This document shows positions 4,549-5,950 of a stretch of 5,950 nt of DNA, piece after piece; position 1 is the stretch's first letter; each line of letters starts with the position of its first letter. The stretch comes from Prevotellaceae bacterium. Lineage in GTDB: Bacteria > Bacteroidota > Bacteroidia > Bacteroidales > UBA932. The notes under the pieces were generated by a model. The model did no database searches. It worked only from the letters and a program-made list of their open reading frames with translations, and was not told the origin of the DNA. The translations under genes were made by a program, and so were the position numbers. Location of the stretch: contig JAITAP010000117.1 in NCBI GenBank assembly GCA_031284065.1, positions 1 through 5,950 on the forward strand. The letters run 5' to 3'.

Positions 4549-5950
4549 AAAAAACAATTTGTCTTTACTTTCAAGTTCATCAGCCTTTTCGGTTGAGGAG
4601 ATACCGGTTTTTCGACATAGGCAAAGAGCATAACTACTATGACGAATTTTCCAACCGTACCATAATGCGTAAAGTGGCTGAGCGTTGCTACCTGCCCGCC
4701 AACAACCTAATTTTATCCTTGCTAAAGCAGTACGGGAAGCAGTTCAAGGTAAGCTACTCCATTTCGGGGATGGCGCTGGAGCAGTTTGAGCTTTACGCTC
4801 CCGACGTGCTGGAGAGCTTCAAGGCGCTGGCAAAAACAGGCTGCGTGGAATTTCTTGGCGAAACGTACGCGCACTCCGTCGCTGCGGTGCTGAAAGACGA
4901 CAAAGAATTTGAGCGGCAGGTGAGGCTGCATGGCGACATGGTAAAAAAATATTTTGGGCAGCAACCTGCGGTCTTTCGCAACACCGAGCTCATTTACTCC
5001 GACGCTATCGGCGCAAAGGTTGCCGACATGGGCTTTGTCGGAATGCTTACCGAAGGCGCAAAGCACGTGCTGGGGTGGAAAAGTCCGAACTACGTTTACG
5101 CAAATGCAAAGAACCCGAAGCTGAAAATCCTGCTGCGCAACTTCAGGCTTAGCGACGACATTGCGTTTCGCTTTTCCGACAACAGCTGGAGCGAATGGCC
5201 CCTCACTGCCGACAAATACACGGATTGGATAACGGCAATAGACAAAAAGGAAGAGGTGGTAAATCTCTTTATGGATTATGAAACTTTAGGAGAACACCAG
5301 TGGGCAATGTCGGGGATATTTGAATTTTTCCGATATTTGCCGAAGCAAATTTTATCGCGAACGAACTTTGAATTTTTAACCGCGTCGGAAACAGTGAAGA
5401 AGCACCAACCCGTTGCCCCCATTAGGGTAGAGCACCCCATATCGTGGGCGGATGAAGAGCGGGATTTGACGGCATGGTTAGGAAACGAATTGCAAAACGA
5501 AGCGTTCACAAAAATATATGCGCTATCCGACACGGTAGTAAATTCGGGCAACGAGGCAATTATAAAAGAGTGGCGCATGTTACAAAACAGCGACCATTTC
5601 TACTACATGTCCACCAAATGGTTTAGCGACGGTGATGTGCACAAGTATTTCAACCCTTACGATACGCCTTACGACGCATTCATCAACTACATGAATGTGC
5701 TGAGCGATTTTGAAATCAGAGTGAAAAAAATGGCAAAGGAGGGCAATGTTGCTGCACCCTCTTTTAGCGCTAATACAAATAACAACACAGCAGCAGCAAA
5801 AAAACAAACAATCATGGCAAAAAAAGAAACCGCTGCCAAGCCGGCAGCAAAGAAAACGACCGCTGCCAAACCGGCGGCAAAAAAGGCTGCGCCCGCAAAA
5901 ACGGTAGCAAAGAAAGCAACCGCTGCTAAACCGGCAGCAAAACCAGCTGC
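4545..5950 (+). CDS. GH57 alpha-glucan-active enzyme with Lys/Ala-rich tail, 3' end outside window
   Basis: 468 complete codons are visible and the frame is still open at the window edge. The catalytic part (about residues 1-395) carries the GH57 signatures in order: HQP (12-14); GCVEFLGETYAHS (99-111); FRNTELIYSDAIG, with E148 as the presumed nucleophile; FMDYETLGEHQW, with D244 as the presumed acid/base; and AWLGNELQ starting at A310. Family members hydrolyse, transfer or branch alpha-1,4-glucans, and sequence alone does not say which. No signal peptide is present, so it should act in the cytoplasm with the two preceding genes. Start ATG 4545 places the HQP motif 12 residues in, as is usual; there is no Shine-Dalgarno sequence. 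After a linker rich in Asn, Thr and Ala (396-423), residue M424 begins a basic Lys/Ala/Pro tail with a 10-residue period, like histone H1 C-termini. The tail is odd for an amylase and may be a fused or internally started protein. Confidence 0.9.
   Translation, partial: MKKTICLYFQVHQPFRLRRYRFFDIGKEHNYYDEFSNRTIMRKVAERCYLPANNLILSLLKQYGKQFKVSYSISGMALEQFELYAPDVLESFKALAKTGCVEFLGETYAHSVAAVLKDDKEFERQVRLHGDMVKKYFGQQPAVFRNTELIYSDAIGAKVADMGFVGMLTEGAKHVLGWKSPNYVYANAKNPKLKILLRNFRLSDDIAFRFSDNSWSEWPLTADKYTDWITAIDKKEEVVNLFMDYETLGEHQWAMSGIFEFFRYLPKQILSRTNFEFLTASETVKKHQPVAPIRVEHPISWADEERDLTAWLGNELQNEAFTKIYALSDTVVNSGNEAIIKEWRMLQNSDHFYYMSTKWFSDGDVHKYFNPYDTPYDAFINYMNVLSDFEIRVKKMAKEGNVAAPSFSANTNNNTAAAKKQTIMAKKETAAKPAAKKTTAAKPAAKKAAPAKTVAKKATAAKPAAKPA
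5829..5948 (+). repeat. Four tandem 30-bp units encoding a 10-residue Lys/Ala/Pro repeat
   Basis: Four consecutive 30-base units start at 5829, 5859, 5889 and 5919. The first reads ACCGCTGCCAAGCCGGCAGC followed by AAAGAAAACG, and encodes TAAKPAAKKT. The others encode TAAKPAAKKA, APAKTVAKKA and TAAKPAAKPA. Units 1, 2 and 4 are close at DNA level while unit 3 is more diverged, which points to expansion by duplication as well as selection on composition. The preceding residues MAKKE resemble a partial unit. The array is in frame with the GH57 gene and is cut by the window end, so the copy number is unknown. Confidence 0.85.

Noticed and set aside
5791..5950. The CAG/GCA-rich and A-rich end considered as a CRISPR or non-coding satellite
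   Set aside because: The period is exactly 30 bases with no unique spacers, and it stays in frame as a regular Lys/Ala/Pro repeat, so a coding tandem repeat is the simpler reading.

Overview
The window looks like a chromosomal segment of a member of the Bacteroidota. Three things suggest this: a promoter matching the Bacteroidota primary sigma factor consensus (TTTG, 20-base spacer, TAATTTTG) ahead of the main operon, start codons without recognisable Shine-Dalgarno sequences, and a glycogen-type gene set (debranching enzyme, glycosyltransferase, GH57 amylase) that I know from that phylum. Genus cannot be assigned. All genes are on the + strand. Coding DNA is moderately GC-rich and the intergenic DNA is clearly more AT-rich.

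Layout. Bases 1-330 hold no convincing gene. They contain several TTGCCGC heptamers, a possible promoter -7 box (117-124), a very strong intrinsic terminator (183-217) and a perfect 18-bp palindrome (265-282). Bases 331-801 encode RlmH, the 23S rRNA pseudouridine-1915 N3-methyltransferase. Bases 802-1067 are an AT-rich gap with a weak hairpin and the best promoter of the window. From 1068 to the window end lies an apparent operon: a glycogen debranching enzyme of the bacterial GDE_N/GH133 type (1068-3062), a GT-B glycosyltransferase resembling glycogen synthases (3166-4458), and a GH57 alpha-glucan-active enzyme (4545 to beyond 5950).

How the genes work together (inference from family knowledge). 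The glycosyltransferase would extend an alpha-1,4-glucan, the debranching enzyme would remove alpha-1,6 branches, and the GH57 enzyme would hydrolyse or rearrange alpha-glucan. None of the three shows a signal peptide, so a cytoplasmic storage-polysaccharide pathway fits best. RlmH looks like an independent housekeeping neighbour.

Most unusual points. (1) The GH57 frame continues without a stop into a histone-H1-like Lys/Ala/Pro tail made of a 30-base tandem repeat. An ATG at the junction sits in an A-rich context resembling a start, so the tail could be either an extension or a fused or internally initiated protein. (2) Both gaps inside the operon contain a short ORF that starts Met-Ala-Leu, ends in CAATGA and overlaps the next gene's start as ATGA. 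(3) Those two ORFs share a 15-base motif at their starts, placed just after the upstream stop codons.
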